Assembly: GCF_902497625.1 (NCBI RefSeq)
Contig: NZ_CABVGX010000006.1
Span: 101,012 to 165,011 of the forward strand
Source: Pseudomonas fluorescens
Lineage (GTDB): Bacteria; Pseudomonadota; Gammaproteobacteria; Pseudomonadales; Pseudomonadaceae
Length of the DNA stretch: 64,000 nt
Direction of reading: 5' to 3'
Shown here: in pieces, positions 17,056 through 27,209 of the stretch
Layout: every line of letters begins with the position of its first letter
Position numbering within the stretch: the first letter of the stretch is position 1
The notes under the pieces: generated by a model
The model's database searches: none
What the model saw: only the letters and a program-made list of their open reading frames with translations
Told to the model about the DNA's origin: nothing
Translations under genes and position numbers: made by a program

Positions 17056-18588
17056 GTGACTGCGCTTAACCTGATTCCCGGCCAATTGAGCCTTGCCCAA
17101 CTGCGTGAGATTTATCAACAACCGGTTCGGATCACCCTCGACGACAGCGCCTCGGCGCAGATCGAGGCCAGCGTGGCCTGCGTCGAGCAAATCCTCGCCG
17201 AGAACCGCACCGCGTATGGCATCAACACCGGTTTCGGCCTGCTCGCCTCGACCCGGATCGCCAGTGAAGACCTGGAAAACCTGCAGCGGTCGCTGGTGTT
17301 GTCCCATGCCGCCGGGGTCGGCGAGCCGATCAGCGATGCCTTGGTGCGACTGGTCATGGTGCTCAAGGTCAACAGCCTGAGCCGGGGCTTTTCCGGCATT
17401 CGTCGGGTAGTCATCGATGCCCTGATCGCGCTGATCAATGCCGAAGTGTATCCGCACATTCCGCTAAAAGGATCGGTCGGCGCCTCCGGCGATCTCGCTC
17501 CGTTGGCGCACATGTCGCTGGTGTTGCTGGGCGAAGGCAAGGCTCGCTACAAGGGCGAATGGCTGGAGGCCACCGAGGCGCTGAAAGTCGCCGGTCTGGT
17601 GCCGTTGACCCTGGCGGCGAAAGAAGGCCTGGCGCTGCTCAACGGCACGCAGGTGTCCACCGCTTATGCTTTGCGTGGCCTGTTTGAAGGCGAAGACCTG
17701 TTCGCCGGCGCCGTGGCGCTGGGTGCCTTGACCGTCGAAGCGGTATTGGGCTCGCGTTCGCCGTTCGATGCACGCATCCATGCCGCCCGCGGCCAGAAAG
17801 GCCAGATCGACGCGGCTGCCGCTTATCGCGAGCTGCTCGGCGAGCGCAGTGAAGTCTCCGAATCGCACAAAAATTGCGACAAGGTTCAGGACCCCTATTC
17901 CCTGCGTTGCCAGCCCCAAGTCATGGGCGCCTGCCTGACCCAGTTCCGCCAGGCCGCGGAGGTGCTCGCGGTTGAAGCCAACGCAGTGTCGGATAACCCG
18001 TTGGTGTTTGCCGCTGAAGGCGACGTGATTTCCGGTGGCAACTTCCACGCCGAACCGGTGGCGATGGCGGCGGACAACATGGCTTTGGCGATTGCAGAAA
18101 TTGCCTCGCTGAGCGAGCGCCGTATCTCGTTGATGATGGACAAGCACATGTCGCAACTGCCGCCGTTCCTGGTGGCCAATGGCGGGGTCAACTCCGGTTT
18201 CATGATCGCCCAGGTCACGGCGGCAGCGCTGGCCAGCGAGAACAAGGCGTTGTCGCATCCGCATTCGGTGGACAGCCTGCCGACGTCGGCGAACCAGGAA
18301 GACCACGTGTCCATGGCCCCGGCAGCGGGCAAGCGCTTGTGGGAAATGGCCGAAAACACCCGTGGCGTGCTGGCGGTGGAATGGCTGGCGGCGTGTCAGG
18401 GACTGGATTTGCGTGAAGGTTTGAAGACCTCGGCGAAGCTGGAAAAAGCCCGGGCGATTCTGCGTGCGGAAGTGCCGTTTTATGAGAAGGACCGGTTTTT
18501 TGCGCCGGACATCAATGCGGCGACCGAGCTGTTGGCGACGCGTTGTTTGAATGACCTGGTGTCGGTGAAGTTGTTGCCGAGCCTGTAA
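17056..18588 (+). CDS. hutH: Histidine ammonia-lyase
   Basis: Removes ammonia from L-histidine to give trans-urocanate, the first step of the pathway. The 510-residue product has a full active site: Tyr54 in [10 protein letters not shown], the cofactor segment [15 protein letters not shown] with Ala143-Ser144-Gly145, [20 protein letters not shown] and [10 protein letters not shown]. The start is GTG 17056 with AAGGAG at 17043-17048. The frame is open another 294 bases upstream, overlapping hutH1, but that part has no family similarity. It is the catalytically competent member of the pair (HutH2 in P. fluorescens usage). Confidence 0.97.
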   Translation: MTALNLIPGQLSLAQLREIYQQPVRITLDDSASAQIEASVACVEQILAENRTAYGINTGFGLLASTRIASEDLENLQRSLVLSHAAGVGEPISDALVRLVMVLKVNSLSRGFSGIRRVVIDALIALINAEVYPHIPLKGSVGASGDLAPLAHMSLVLLGEGKARYKGEWLEATEALKVAGLVPLTLAAKEGLALLNGTQVSTAYALRGLFEGEDLFAGAVALGALTVEAVLGSRSPFDARIHAARGQKGQIDAAAAYRELLGERSEVSESHKNCDKVQDPYSLRCQPQVMGACLTQFRQAAEVLAVEANAVSDNPLVFAAEGDVISGGNFHAEPVAMAADNMALAIAEIASLSERRISLMMDKHMSQLPPFLVANGGVNSGFMIAQVTAAALASENKALSHPHSVDSLPTSANQEDHVSMAPAAGKRLWEMAENTRGVLAVEWLAACQGLDLREGLKTSAKLEKARAILRAEVPFYEKDRFFAPDINAATELLATRCLNDLVSVKLLPSL

Positions 18589-18664
18589 GGGCCCCATCGC
18601 GGGCAAGCCCGGCTCCCACAGGGATTGTGTGGACACTGCAAAACCGGTGTGGGGCTGAAGCCAT

Positions 18665-18733
18665 CGCGAGCAGGCTCGCTCCCACAGGGATTGTGTGAAC
18701 GCTGCAGATCCAGTGGGAGCGAGCCTGCTCGCG
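18665..18733. repeat. REP-type palindrome between hutH and hutI
   Basis: CGCGAGCAGGCTCGCTCCCACA pairs with GTGGGAGCGAGCCTGCTCGCG. A partial third arm (GCGGGCAAGCCCGGCTCCCACAGGG) precedes it at about 18600-18622, so the 18600-18735 gap is a small REP cluster. Confidence 0.8.
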
Positions 18734-18764
18734 AATCGATTTTGAACAAGACGAGGAACCCGGG

Positions 18765-19970
18765 ATGAAAACCCTATGGCACAACTGCCACGTCGCGACC
18801 ATGGCGCAAGGCGTCTACTCGATTATCGAGGACGCGGCGATCGTGACGTCCGGTGCGCACATCGAGTGGCTCGGCCCCCAGGCTGAACTGCCGCCGGGAG
18901 ACTATTCGGCCACCACCGACTTGAACGGCGCCTGGGTCACCCCAGGCCTGATCGACTGCCACACGCACACGGTGTTCGGCGGTAACCGCAGCGGTGAATT
19001 CGAGCAGCGTCTGCAAGGTGTTAGCTACGCGGACATCGCCGCTGCCGGCGGCGGCATCGCCAGCACCGTCCGCGCCACCCGCGCCGCGTCCGAGGATGAC
19101 TTGTTCGCCAGTGCCGCCAGGCGCCTGAAGAGTCTGATGCGCGATGGGGTGACCACCATCGAAATGAAATCCGGTTACGGCCTCGACCTGGCCAGTGAAC
19201 GGAAAATCCTCCGGGTCATCCGCCGTCTCGGCGCCGAACTGCCGGTCAGCGTGCGCAGCACCTGTCTCGCCGCCCACGCGATGCCGCCGGAATACGTGGA
19301 TCGGGCTGATGACTACATCGACCACATTTGCACGCACATGCTGCCGGCGCTGGCCGCCGAAGGCCTGGTGGATGCGGTCGATGCGTTTTGCGAATACCTG
19401 GCGTTTTCGCCCGCGCAGGTCGAGCGCGTGTTTATCGCCGCCAAACAACTGGGCCTGCCGGTGAAGCTGCATGCCGAGCAATTGTCCTCGCTCAACGGTT
19501 CCAGCCTGGCGGCGCGCTACCACGCACTGTCGGCCGATCACCTGGAGTTCATGACCGAAGATGACGCCATCGCCATGGCTGCTTCCGGCACCGTCGCTGT
19601 GTTGCTACCTGGTGCGTTCTACTTCCTGCGCGAAACACAATTGCCGCCGATAGAAGCCTTGCGCAAACACGGGGTGAAAATCGCCATCGCCAGCGACCTG
19701 AATCCAGGCACCTCACCGGGACTGTCGTTGCGCCTGATGCTGAACATGGCTTGCACCTGTTTCCGCATGACCCCGGAAGAAGCGCTGGCGGGCGCGACGA
19801 TTCACGCCGCCACCGCGTTGGGAATGGCCGACACCCATGGTTCGCTGGAAGTTGGCAAAGTCGCGGATTTCGTCGCCTGGCAAATTGATCGTCCCGCCGA
19901 CCTGTCGTATTGGCTGGGCGGCGATCTGGAAAAACGCGTCGTGCGCCACGGCGTCGAAACGAGTCTGTAG
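18765..19970 (+). CDS. hutI: Imidazolonepropionase
   Basis: Hydrolyses 4-imidazolone-5-propionate to N-formimidoyl-L-glutamate, the third step of the pathway. The 401-residue amidohydrolase has the metal-binding HTH in [15 protein letters not shown], the segment [11 protein letters not shown], a histidine ligand in [13 protein letters not shown] and the C-terminal Asp in [11 protein letters not shown]. It starts after a REP cluster with GAGGAA before the ATG. The hutG start lies 11 bases after its stop. Confidence 0.96.
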   Translation: MKTLWHNCHVATMAQGVYSIIEDAAIVTSGAHIEWLGPQAELPPGDYSATTDLNGAWVTPGLIDCHTHTVFGGNRSGEFEQRLQGVSYADIAAAGGGIASTVRATRAASEDDLFASAARRLKSLMRDGVTTIEMKSGYGLDLASERKILRVIRRLGAELPVSVRSTCLAAHAMPPEYVDRADDYIDHICTHMLPALAAEGLVDAVDAFCEYLAFSPAQVERVFIAAKQLGLPVKLHAEQLSSLNGSSLAARYHALSADHLEFMTEDDAIAMAASGTVAVLLPGAFYFLRETQLPPIEALRKHGVKIAIASDLNPGTSPGLSLRLMLNMACTCFRMTPEEALAGATIHAATALGMADTHGSLEVGKVADFVAWQIDRPADLSYWLGGDLEKRVVRHGVETSL

Positions 19971-19980
19971 GAGAGCAGTT

Positions 19981-20784
19981 GTGGATAAGGTTCTGAATTT
20001 CAAACAAGGCCGTGTGCCGCTGTTGATCAGCATGCCCCACGCCGGTCTGCGCCTGACACCGGCCGTCGAGGCCGGCCTGATCGGTGATGCGAAAAGCCTG
20101 CCGGACACCGACTGGCATATCCCCAAGCTGTATGAATTCGCCGATGAGCTTGGCGCCAGTACACTGGCTGCCGAATATTCGCGATTCGTTATCGACCTCA
20201 ACCGTCCATCTGACGACAAACCGTTATATGCCGGCGCTACCACTGGCTTATACCCGGCAACGCTGTTCGACGGCATTGCATTGTTTCACGAGGGCAAGGA
20301 ACCGTCAGCAGCGGAGCGGGCAAGTTATCTGGAGAAGATCTGGACGCCCTACCACAGTACGTTGCAGCGCGAGTTGGCGCGGCTGAAAGCCGAGTTCGGC
20401 TACGCGCTGCTGTTCGATGCGCATTCGATCCGCTCGATCATCCCGCACTTGTTTGACGGCAAACTGCCGGACTTCAACCTTGGAACCTTCAATGGCGCCA
20501 GTTGCGATCCGCAGTTGGCCGCTCAGCTGGAAGCGATTTGCGCGCAGCATGCCGAGTACAGCCATGTGCTGAACGGCCGCTTCAAGGGCGGTCACATCAC
20601 CCGCCACTACGGCAACCCGGCCGACCACATTCATGCGGTGCAGCTGGAATTGTGTCAGAGCACGTACATGGAAGAGTTCGAGCCGTTCCGCCATCGGCCG
20701 GATCTGGCAGAGCCGACTCAGGTTGTCCTCCGGGAACTGCTGCAAGGGCTGTTGGCGTGGGGCGAACAACGCTACAACGCCTGA
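19981..20784 (+). CDS. hutG: N-formylglutamate deformylase
   Basis: Hydrolyses N-formyl-L-glutamate to glutamate and formate, the last step of the route that HutF opens. The 267-residue product belongs to the N-formylglutamate amidohydrolase family. Markers are PLLISMPHAGLRL, DTDWHIPKLYEF, FVIDLNRPSDD, LLFDAHSIRS, GHITRHYG and QLELCQSTYMEE. The start is GTG 19981 with AGGAG nine bases upstream. The frame extending back to 19837 overlaps hutI and is not used. It is the last gene of the hut array. Confidence 0.95.
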   Translation: MDKVLNFKQGRVPLLISMPHAGLRLTPAVEAGLIGDAKSLPDTDWHIPKLYEFADELGASTLAAEYSRFVIDLNRPSDDKPLYAGATTGLYPATLFDGIALFHEGKEPSAAERASYLEKIWTPYHSTLQRELARLKAEFGYALLFDAHSIRSIIPHLFDGKLPDFNLGTFNGASCDPQLAAQLEAICAQHAEYSHVLNGRFKGGHITRHYGNPADHIHAVQLELCQSTYMEEFEPFRHRPDLAEPTQVVLRELLQGLLAWGEQRYNA

Positions 20785-20800
20785 CCCGACCCCGACCCCG

Positions 20801-20882
20801 GAGCTGTCGAGAGAAACGAGGCTGCGATCTTTTGATCCTGAATAAATCCAAAGATCGCAGCCTCGTTTCACTCGACAGCTCC
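20801..20882. repeat. Long palindromic repeat after hutG
   Basis: GGAGCTGTCGAG-GAAACGAGGCTGCGATCTTT on the left is mirrored by AAGATCGCAGCCTCGTTTC-CTCGACAGCTCC on the right. A near copy lies at 37545-37624. It is long enough to end the hut transcript. The rest of the 20785-21032 gap shows only the pip leader. Confidence 0.85.
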
Positions 20883-21032
20883 TACGACGTCATCAGGTCA
20901 GGTTAAACGTCGCTCATGAGGCGCCTGCCATTGCCGGGGCATGCTCATTCACGTCAATCGGGTTTATGATGCCGAACGGCAGAATAATAGAAGTCCCCCC
21001 AGGGATGACCTCGACCCCTTACGGAGCGCGCA

Positions 21033-22004
21033 ATGCAGACTTTGTACCCGCAGATCAAACCCTACGCCCGGCATGATCTGGCTGTCGATGAAACCCACAC
21101 GCTGTACGTTGACGAAAGCGGCTCTCCGGAAGGATTGCCGGTGGTGTTTATCCACGGCGGTCCCGGTGCCGGGTGTGATGCCCAGAGTCGCTGTTATTTT
21201 GATCCCAATCTTTATCGCATTGTCACCTTCGACCAGCGCGGTTGCGGTCGCTCGACGCCCCATGCGAGCCTGGAGAACAACACCACCTGGGACCTGGTCG
21301 CAGACCTTGAGCGAATCCGCCAACACCTGGGTATCGACAAATGGGTGCTATTCGGCGGTTCGTGGGGCTCGACCCTGGCACTGGCCTACGCGCAAACCCA
21401 TCCAGAGCGGGTACACGGTCTGATTCTTCGCGGGATTTTTCTCTGCCGTCCGCAGGAAATCGAGTGGTTCTACCAGGCGGGCGCCAGTCGTCTGTTCCCC
21501 GATTACTGGCAGGACTACATCGCGCCGATTCCGCTGGACGAGCGCGACGATTTGCTCTCGGCGTTCCACAAGCGATTGATCGGCAACGATCAGATCGCGC
21601 AAATGCACGCAGCGAAAGCCTGGTCCATGTGGGAAGGCCGCACGGCAACCCTGCGCCCGAACCCCTTGGTGGTTGATCGTTTCTCCGAGCCGCAGCGTGC
21701 GTTGTCCATCGCCCGCATCGAATGTCACTACTTCAGCAACAACGCTTTCCTCGAACCCAACCAGCTGATTCGCGACATGGGCAAGATCGCCCATCTGCCG
21801 GGCGTGATCGTCCACGGTCGCTATGACGTGATCTGCCCCCTCGATAACGCCTGGGAGCTCCATCAGAACTGGCCGAACAGCGAACTGCAGGTCATCCGCG
21901 ATGCCGGCCACGCGGCCTCCGAACCGGGCATTACCGACGCGTTGGTGCGTGCTGCCAACCAGATGGCGCGGCGCCTGCTCGACCTTTCTCCCGACGAAGC
22001 ATGA
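21033..22004 (+). CDS. pip: Proline iminopeptidase
   Basis: An alpha/beta-hydrolase that releases N-terminal proline from peptides in the cytoplasm. The 323-residue product has the oxyanion segment [10 protein letters not shown], the nucleophile elbow [12 protein letters not shown], an Asp in HGRYDVICP and a His in [10 protein letters not shown]. The motif [17 protein letters not shown] is characteristic of Pip. The start is preceded by ACGGAG. The stop overlaps the start of dtd by 4 bases (ATGA). Confidence 0.96.
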   Translation: MQTLYPQIKPYARHDLAVDETHTLYVDESGSPEGLPVVFIHGGPGAGCDAQSRCYFDPNLYRIVTFDQRGCGRSTPHASLENNTTWDLVADLERIRQHLGIDKWVLFGGSWGSTLALAYAQTHPERVHGLILRGIFLCRPQEIEWFYQAGASRLFPDYWQDYIAPIPLDERDDLLSAFHKRLIGNDQIAQMHAAKAWSMWEGRTATLRPNPLVVDRFSEPQRALSIARIECHYFSNNAFLEPNQLIRDMGKIAHLPGVIVHGRYDVICPLDNAWELHQNWPNSELQVIRDAGHAASEPGITDALVRAANQMARRLLDLSPDEA

Positions 22005-22438
22005 AAGGCCTTCTGCAACGGGTGAGTGCCGCTCGGGTCGAGGTCGCGGGCGAGGTGATCGGCGCCGTCGATCAAGGGCTGCTGGTATTGGTCGCGGTGG
22101 AGCCGGCAGACACTCCGGCCAGCGCCGACAAACTTCTGCATAAGCTGCTTAACTATCGTGTGTTCAGTGACGCCGAGGGCAAGATGAATCTGTCCCTGGC
22201 GGATGTCGGCGGAGGGCTCCTGCTGGTCTCTCAGTTCACCTTGGCCGCCGACACCAAAAGCGGGCTGCGGCCGGGTTTCTCAACGGCTGCCCCTCCGGCC
22301 TTGGGCGAGGAGTTGTTCGACTATCTATTAAGCCAAGCGAAACAGGTGCATGGCACTGTGGCATCAGGTAGATTCGGCGCGGATATGCAGGTGCATCTGG
22401 TCAATGACGGCCCGGTCACCTTCCTGTTGCAGACGTGA
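22001..22438 (+). CDS. dtd: D-aminoacyl-tRNA deacylase
   Basis: Removes D-amino acids, and achiral glycine, mischarged on tRNA as a proofreading step. The 145-residue length is standard. Both signature motifs are present: [12 protein letters not shown] (family SQxT motif) and NDGPVTF (family NxGPxT motif) near the C-terminus. The ATGA overlap with pip implies translational coupling. Confidence 0.97.
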   Translation: MKGLLQRVSAARVEVAGEVIGAVDQGLLVLVAVEPADTPASADKLLHKLLNYRVFSDAEGKMNLSLADVGGGLLLVSQFTLAADTKSGLRPGFSTAAPPALGEELFDYLLSQAKQVHGTVASGRFGADMQVHLVNDGPVTFLLQT

Positions 22439-22472
22439 AAGCGCTTGAAACAACTTTTTAAGCGCTTATCGC

Positions 22473-22489
22473 CTGAAAACAGGGGTTTT
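22473..22489 (+). terminator. Possible terminator after dtd
   Basis: CCTG-AAAA-CAGG followed by GGTTTTT. It is preceded at 22440-22467 by a second inverted repeat, AAGCGCTT ... AAGCGCTT. The stem is short, so confidence is low. Confidence 0.35.
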
Positions 22490-22646
22490 TCGCGAAAAAT
22501 ACTTGCTGGCGCCTGATGCGTTGTAACGCGGCCTGCTAGATAATCGCGCGCTACGGGGATCGGCGTTCGTTGGTCCGTTTTTGACTTAGGTAGAGACTTG
22601 TCCTGGGCCTGTTGGGGAATCATTTTGCCCCATGGGAGTCGGAACA

Positions 22647-22700
22647 ATGCTCGCCAACTTGGCAAGAGTCGCTGGCAAGGCCGGTTTTTTGAACCGCTAA
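22647..22700 (+). CDS. Putative 17-residue leader peptide upstream of opgG
   Basis: ATG at 22647 is preceded by GGGAG at 22634-22638 with 8-base spacing, a good ribosome binding site. It encodes MLANLARVAGKAGFLNR and stops at TAA 22698-22700, followed by a U-rich stretch. The peptide is basic and mildly amphipathic with no repeated regulatory amino acid, so any attenuation role is speculative. It may be a chance frame. Confidence 0.35.
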   Translation: MLANLARVAGKAGFLNR

Positions 22701-22759
22701 CCATGCTGGCACTTTAACTGGCCGTTGGTTTTTTGATCTGTTTTCGGCGAGGGTTGCTC

Positions 22760-24586
22760 GTGATTGTTAGTCCCTGTAATGCACCAAAATTGACTGCCAA
22801 ACGGTTCCGAAGCGCTCTGGTAGCGGGCTCTGCTCTGCTCTGCCTGCTCAGCGCCGGACAGCTTTGGGCATTCAATCTGGAGGATGTGTCGGTCAAGGCA
22901 AAAGAGCTGGCCGGGCAGAAGTACGAAGCCCCGCGCAGTAATCTGCCAAACGAATTCCGTGAAATGAAATTCGCGGACTATCAGAAAATTCGTTTCCGCA
23001 CTGAAAAAGCTGAATGGGCCGATCAGAAAACCCCGTTCAAGCTGTCGTTCTATCACCAGGGTATGCATTTCGATACACCGGTAAAAATCAACGAAATCAC
23101 CGCCAACAACGTTCAGGAAATCAAATACGACCCTACTCGTTTTGATTTCGGCGATGTTCAGTTCGATCCGAAAGCCACCGAGCAACTGGGTTATGCCGGT
23201 TTCCGTGTGCTTTACCCGATCAACAAGGCTGACAAGCAAGACGAAATCATGACCATGCTCGGCGCGAGTTATTTCCGCGTTGTCGGCAAGGGGCACACCT
23301 ATGGTCTGTCCGCTCGCGGTATGGCCATCGATACCGCGTTGCCGTCCGGCGAAGAGTTTCCGCGTTTCACCGAATTCTGGATTCAACAACCGAAGCCGGG
23401 CGACAAGCACCTGGTGATTTTCGCGCTGCTGGATTCGCCCCGCGCTACCGGCGCCTATCGCCTGACCCTGCGTCCTGGCAGCGACACCGTTGTCGACGTC
23501 AAGGCTCGCATGTTCCTGCGTGACAAGGTCACCAAGCTTGGCGTCGCGCCGCTGACCAGCATGTTCCTGTTCGGCGCCAACCAGCCGTCCAAGGTGCTCA
23601 ACTATCGTCGCGAGCTGCACGACTCCAGCGGTCTGTCGATTCATGCCGGCAACGGTGAGTGGATCTGGCGTCCTCTGAACAACCCGAAACATCTCTCCGT
23701 CAGCAACTTCTCCATCGAGAACCCGCGTGGTTTTGGTTTGCTGCAGCGTGGCCGTGACTTCAGCCACTACGAAGACCTTGATGACCGCTACGACAAGCGT
23801 CCAAGTGCCTGGATCGAACCGAAAGGCGATTGGGGCAAGGGCTCTGTAGATCTGGTGGAAATTCCGACCGCCGACGAAACCAACGACAACATCGTTGCTT
23901 TCTGGAGCCCCGAAAAGCTGCCTGAGCCAGGCCAGCCGCTCGACGTTGCCTACCGCATGCACTGGACCATTGACGAAGCTGCGCTGCACGCTCCGGACAG
24001 CGCCTGGGTGAAACAGACCCTGCGTTCCACCGGTGACGTCAAACAATCGAATCTGATCCGTCAGCCGGACGGCAGCGTTGCTTATCTGGTCGACTTCGAA
24101 GGCCCGTCGCTGCTGGCGCTGCCGGAAGACACCGACGTGCGTAGTCAGGTCAGCGTTGGCGATAACGCCGAACTGGTCGAGAACAGCGTTCGTTACAACC
24201 CGGACACCAAAGGCTGGCGCCTGACGCTGCGCATGAAGATCAAGGACCCGGGCAAGGCCACCGAGATGCGTGCTGCACTGGTCAAGAACATTGTCACGGC
24301 CGACCTGGCCAAGACCCTGCCGACCTCCAATTCCTCCGTTGCCAAAGCCGACAAGGTCGCTGCCAGGCAGCAGGAGAAAGAGGACAAGGAAGCCAAGCTG
24401 GCCGAGGCCAAGCTCGCCGAAGCCAAACAGGCCGAAGCCAAGCCGGTCGCCACTACCAAGGAACAGGACAACAAAGACGCCAAGCAGCCAGTCGCTGCCG
24501 AAGCGGCCCCAGCCACACCGGAATCGGCACCGACTGAAGAAGTCCTGACCGAGACCTGGAGCTACCAGTTGCCTGCCGATGAGTAA
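22760..24586 (+). CDS. opgG: Glucan biosynthesis protein G (periplasmic)
   Basis: Periplasmic protein needed, with OpgH, to make osmoregulated periplasmic glucans. The 608-residue product has a signal peptide ending near GQLWA, followed by [19 protein letters not shown]. The core matches the MdoG family ([73 protein letters not shown]). A lysine/alanine/glutamate-rich tail with AKLAEAK repeats follows at about 540-590. I start at GTG 22760 because CGAGGG precedes it. The ATG at 22733 adds MICFRRGLL and disrupts the signal peptide. It overlaps opgH by 8 bases. Confidence 0.94.
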   Translation: MIVSPCNAPKLTAKRFRSALVAGSALLCLLSAGQLWAFNLEDVSVKAKELAGQKYEAPRSNLPNEFREMKFADYQKIRFRTEKAEWADQKTPFKLSFYHQGMHFDTPVKINEITANNVQEIKYDPTRFDFGDVQFDPKATEQLGYAGFRVLYPINKADKQDEIMTMLGASYFRVVGKGHTYGLSARGMAIDTALPSGEEFPRFTEFWIQQPKPGDKHLVIFALLDSPRATGAYRLTLRPGSDTVVDVKARMFLRDKVTKLGVAPLTSMFLFGANQPSKVLNYRRELHDSSGLSIHAGNGEWIWRPLNNPKHLSVSNFSIENPRGFGLLQRGRDFSHYEDLDDRYDKRPSAWIEPKGDWGKGSVDLVEIPTADETNDNIVAFWSPEKLPEPGQPLDVAYRMHWTIDEAALHAPDSAWVKQTLRSTGDVKQSNLIRQPDGSVAYLVDFEGPSLLALPEDTDVRSQVSVGDNAELVENSVRYNPDTKGWRLTLRMKIKDPGKATEMRAALVKNIVTADLAKTLPTSNSSVAKADKVAARQQEKEDKEAKLAEAKLAEAKQAEAKPVATTKEQDNKDAKQPVAAEAAPATPESAPTEEVLTETWSYQLPADE

Positions 24587-27149
24587 TTCTCAAGTACAGC
24601 CAGAGACTCTTGCCGAGTATCTGGCGCATTTACCGATGACCGATGAGCAGCGCGCGGAACTCGCGGGCTGCCAGTCGTTCAGTGAACTGCACCAGCGTCT
24701 GTCGTCCTCGACGTTCGACGCGCCGGCCGAGGCTGCTCAAGCTTCGGTCGGCAAACGCCTGACGTTGAACACTGCTGAAGAACTCGAAGAAGCGGAAATG
24801 CTGGCGATGGATGCCAGCGGTCGCGTGGTCCTCAAGGCCACGCCGCCGATTCGGCGGACCAAAGTCGTGCCGGAGCCGTGGCGCACCAATATCCTGGTGC
24901 GTGGCTGGCGCCGTCTGACCGGTCGCACCAATCCGCCGCCACTGCCTAAAGATGAGAACGTGCTGCCGGCGGCCCGCTGGCGTACGGTTGGTTCGATCCG
25001 TCGCTATATCCTGCTGGTCCTGATGCTGGGCCAGACCATCGTCGCCGGTTGGTACATGAAAGGCATCATGCCGTATCAAGGCTGGTCGTTCGTGAGCCTT
25101 GACGAAATCCTGCATCAGCCGTTCCTGCAGACCGTTACGCAAGTGCTGCCATATGCACTGCAAACCAGCATCCTGATTCTGTTCGGAATTCTGTTTTGTT
25201 GGGTATCGGCCGGTTTCTGGACGGCGCTGATGGGCTTTCTCGAATTGCTCACCGGTCACGATAAATACCGCATTTCCGGTAAAAGTGCCGGTAACGAGCC
25301 GATTCCCAAGGACGCACGCACCGCACTGGTGATGCCGATCTGCAACGAAGACGTGCCACGGGTGTTCGCAGGTTTGCGGGCGACTTTCGAGTCTGTCGCG
25401 GCCACGGGCAACCTGGATCGCTTCGACTTTTTCGTCCTCAGCGACAGTAACGATGCCGACATCTGCGTTGCCGAACAGCAGGCGTGGCTGGATGTCTGCC
25501 GAGAGGCCAAAGGCTTCGGCAAGATCTTCTATCGTCGCCGTCGCCGTCGCGTCAAACGCAAGAGCGGTAACCTCGACGACTTCTGCCGTCGCTGGGGCGG
25601 CGACTACAAATACATGGTCGTACTCGACGCCGACTCGGTGATGAGCGGCGATTGCCTGTCCAGTCTGGTGCGCTTGATGGAAGCCACGCCGGACGCCGGG
25701 ATCATCCAGACCGCGCCGCGTGCGTCGGGCATGGATACGCTGTACGCACGCATGCAGCAATTCGCGACTCGCGTATACGGCCCGCTGTTCACAGCCGGTT
25801 TGCACTTCTGGCAGCTGGGCGAATCGCACTACTGGGGCCACAACGCGATCATCCGCATGAAGCCGTTTATCGAGCACTGCGCTCTGGCGCCGTTGCCCGG
25901 CAAAGGTGCGTTTGCCGGTGCGATCCTGTCTCACGATTTCGTCGAAGCTGCGCTGATGCGCCGTGCAGGTTGGGGCGTGTGGATTGCTTATGACTTGCCA
26001 GGCAGCTACGAAGAACTACCGCCGAACCTGCTGGACGAACTCAAGCGTGACCGTCGCTGGTGCCATGGCAACCTGATGAACTTCCGCCTGTTCCTGGTCA
26101 AAGGCATGCACCCGGTGCACCGTGCGGTGTTCCTGACCGGCGTGATGTCGTACCTGTCGGCACCCTTGTGGTTCTTCTTCCTCGTGTTGTCGACGGCGCT
26201 GCTGGCGGTGAACACGCTGATGGAGCCGCAATACTTTCTCGAGCCGCGCCAGCTTTATCCGCTGTGGCCGCAATGGCATCCTGACAAGGCTATCGCACTG
26301 TTCTCGACGACCATCGTGCTGCTGTTCCTGCCGAAGTTGTTGAGCATCATCCTGATATGGGCCAAGGGCGCGAAAGAGTTCGGCGGCAAGTTCAAAGTGA
26401 CGCTGTCGATGCTGCTGGAGATGCTGTTCTCCATGCTGCTGGCGCCGGTGCGCATGATCTTCCATACCCGTTTCGTACTTGCCGCGTTCCTCGGCTGGGC
26501 CGCAACCTGGAACTCGCCACAGCGTGACGACGACTCGACGCCATGGAGCGAAGCGGTCAAACGCCACGGTCCGCAAACGTTGCTGGGTTTTTTCTGGGCG
26601 CTGCTGGTGATCTGGCTGAACCCAAGTTTCCTGTGGTGGCTGGTGCCGATCGTCGGTTCGCTGATGTTGTCGATTCCGGTCTCGGTGATTTCCAGCCGCG
26701 TCGGTTTAGGCCTCAAGTCCCGTGACGAGAGCCTGTTCCTGATCCCCGAGGAATACAACCCGACACAGGCACTGCTCGACACTGACAAGTACACGCACGA
26801 AAACCGCTATCACGCGTTGAAAGACGGTTTTATCCGCTCGGTCGTCGATCCTCAGCAGAACGCTCTGGCGTGCTCGCTGGCGACATCCCGTCACCGTGAA
26901 GCCGAGCCGATTGAATGGCTGCGGATTGAACGGGTTCGCCACGCCTTGAAAGTCGGACCTGATGGGCTGACCAATAATGAGCGTGTGCAATTGTTGAGTG
27001 ATCCGGTGGCATTGGGTCGTCTGCATGAGCAGATCTGGAATGAAGGTCAACCTGAATGGCTCGAAGCCTGGCGTAGGTCGGTAAATGCCGACCCTCATGC
27101 GCCGTTGCTGCCGCTCAAACCGTTGAGTGCTCAGCCTCAGTTGGCTTGA
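24579..27149 (+). CDS. opgH: Glucan glucosyltransferase H (inner membrane)
   Basis: An 856-residue inner-membrane GT2-family enzyme that polymerises glucose from UDP-glucose into the backbone of periplasmic glucans. Two helices around residues 145-220 are followed by the cytoplasmic catalytic domain: [22 protein letters not shown], the DXD-like [28 protein letters not shown] and the [11 protein letters not shown] segment (QxxRW-like). Several C-terminal helices follow. The start overlaps opgG by 8 bases and a strong terminator follows the stop. Confidence 0.96.
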   Translation: MSNSQVQPETLAEYLAHLPMTDEQRAELAGCQSFSELHQRLSSSTFDAPAEAAQASVGKRLTLNTAEELEEAEMLAMDASGRVVLKATPPIRRTKVVPEPWRTNILVRGWRRLTGRTNPPPLPKDENVLPAARWRTVGSIRRYILLVLMLGQTIVAGWYMKGIMPYQGWSFVSLDEILHQPFLQTVTQVLPYALQTSILILFGILFCWVSAGFWTALMGFLELLTGHDKYRISGKSAGNEPIPKDARTALVMPICNEDVPRVFAGLRATFESVAATGNLDRFDFFVLSDSNDADICVAEQQAWLDVCREAKGFGKIFYRRRRRRVKRKSGNLDDFCRRWGGDYKYMVVLDADSVMSGDCLSSLVRLMEATPDAGIIQTAPRASGMDTLYARMQQFATRVYGPLFTAGLHFWQLGESHYWGHNAIIRMKPFIEHCALAPLPGKGAFAGAILSHDFVEAALMRRAGWGVWIAYDLPGSYEELPPNLLDELKRDRRWCHGNLMNFRLFLVKGMHPVHRAVFLTGVMSYLSAPLWFFFLVLSTALLAVNTLMEPQYFLEPRQLYPLWPQWHPDKAIALFSTTIVLLFLPKLLSIILIWAKGAKEFGGKFKVTLSMLLEMLFSMLLAPVRMIFHTRFVLAAFLGWAATWNSPQRDDDSTPWSEAVKRHGPQTLLGFFWALLVIWLNPSFLWWLVPIVGSLMLSIPVSVISSRVGLGLKSRDESLFLIPEEYNPTQALLDTDKYTHENRYHALKDGFIRSVVDPQQNALACSLATSRHREAEPIEWLRIERVRHALKVGPDGLTNNERVQLLSDPVALGRLHEQIWNEGQPEWLEAWRRSVNADPHAPLLPLKPLSAQPQLA

Positions 27150-27157
27150 TAAGAATG

Positions 27158-27187
27158 AAAAAACCCCGCGAAAGCGGGGTTTTTTTT
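27158..27187. terminator. Bidirectional intrinsic terminator
   Basis: CCCCGC-GAAA-GCGGGG, with A6 before the stem and T8 after it. It lies between opgH and the convergent chemoreceptor gene and can end both transcripts. Confidence 0.92.
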
Positions 27188-27209
27188 GCCTGATTATCCT
27201 TGAGTCACT

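Larger units (their letters stand above)
22439..22759. other. dtd-opgG intergenic region and opgG leader
   Basis: This 321-bp gap contains the dtd terminator candidates and a possible -10 (TAGATAAT at about 22537-22544) without a good -35. Then come a GGGG/CCCC hairpin at about 22614-22631 and a translatable 17-codon reading frame at 22647-22700. It ends at the GTG start of opgG. Confidence 0.5.

Noticed and set aside
22697..24046. 449-codon open frame antisense to opgG
   Set aside because: Shadow of opgG. Composition is typical of antisense GC-rich frames and there is no ribosome binding site or family match.
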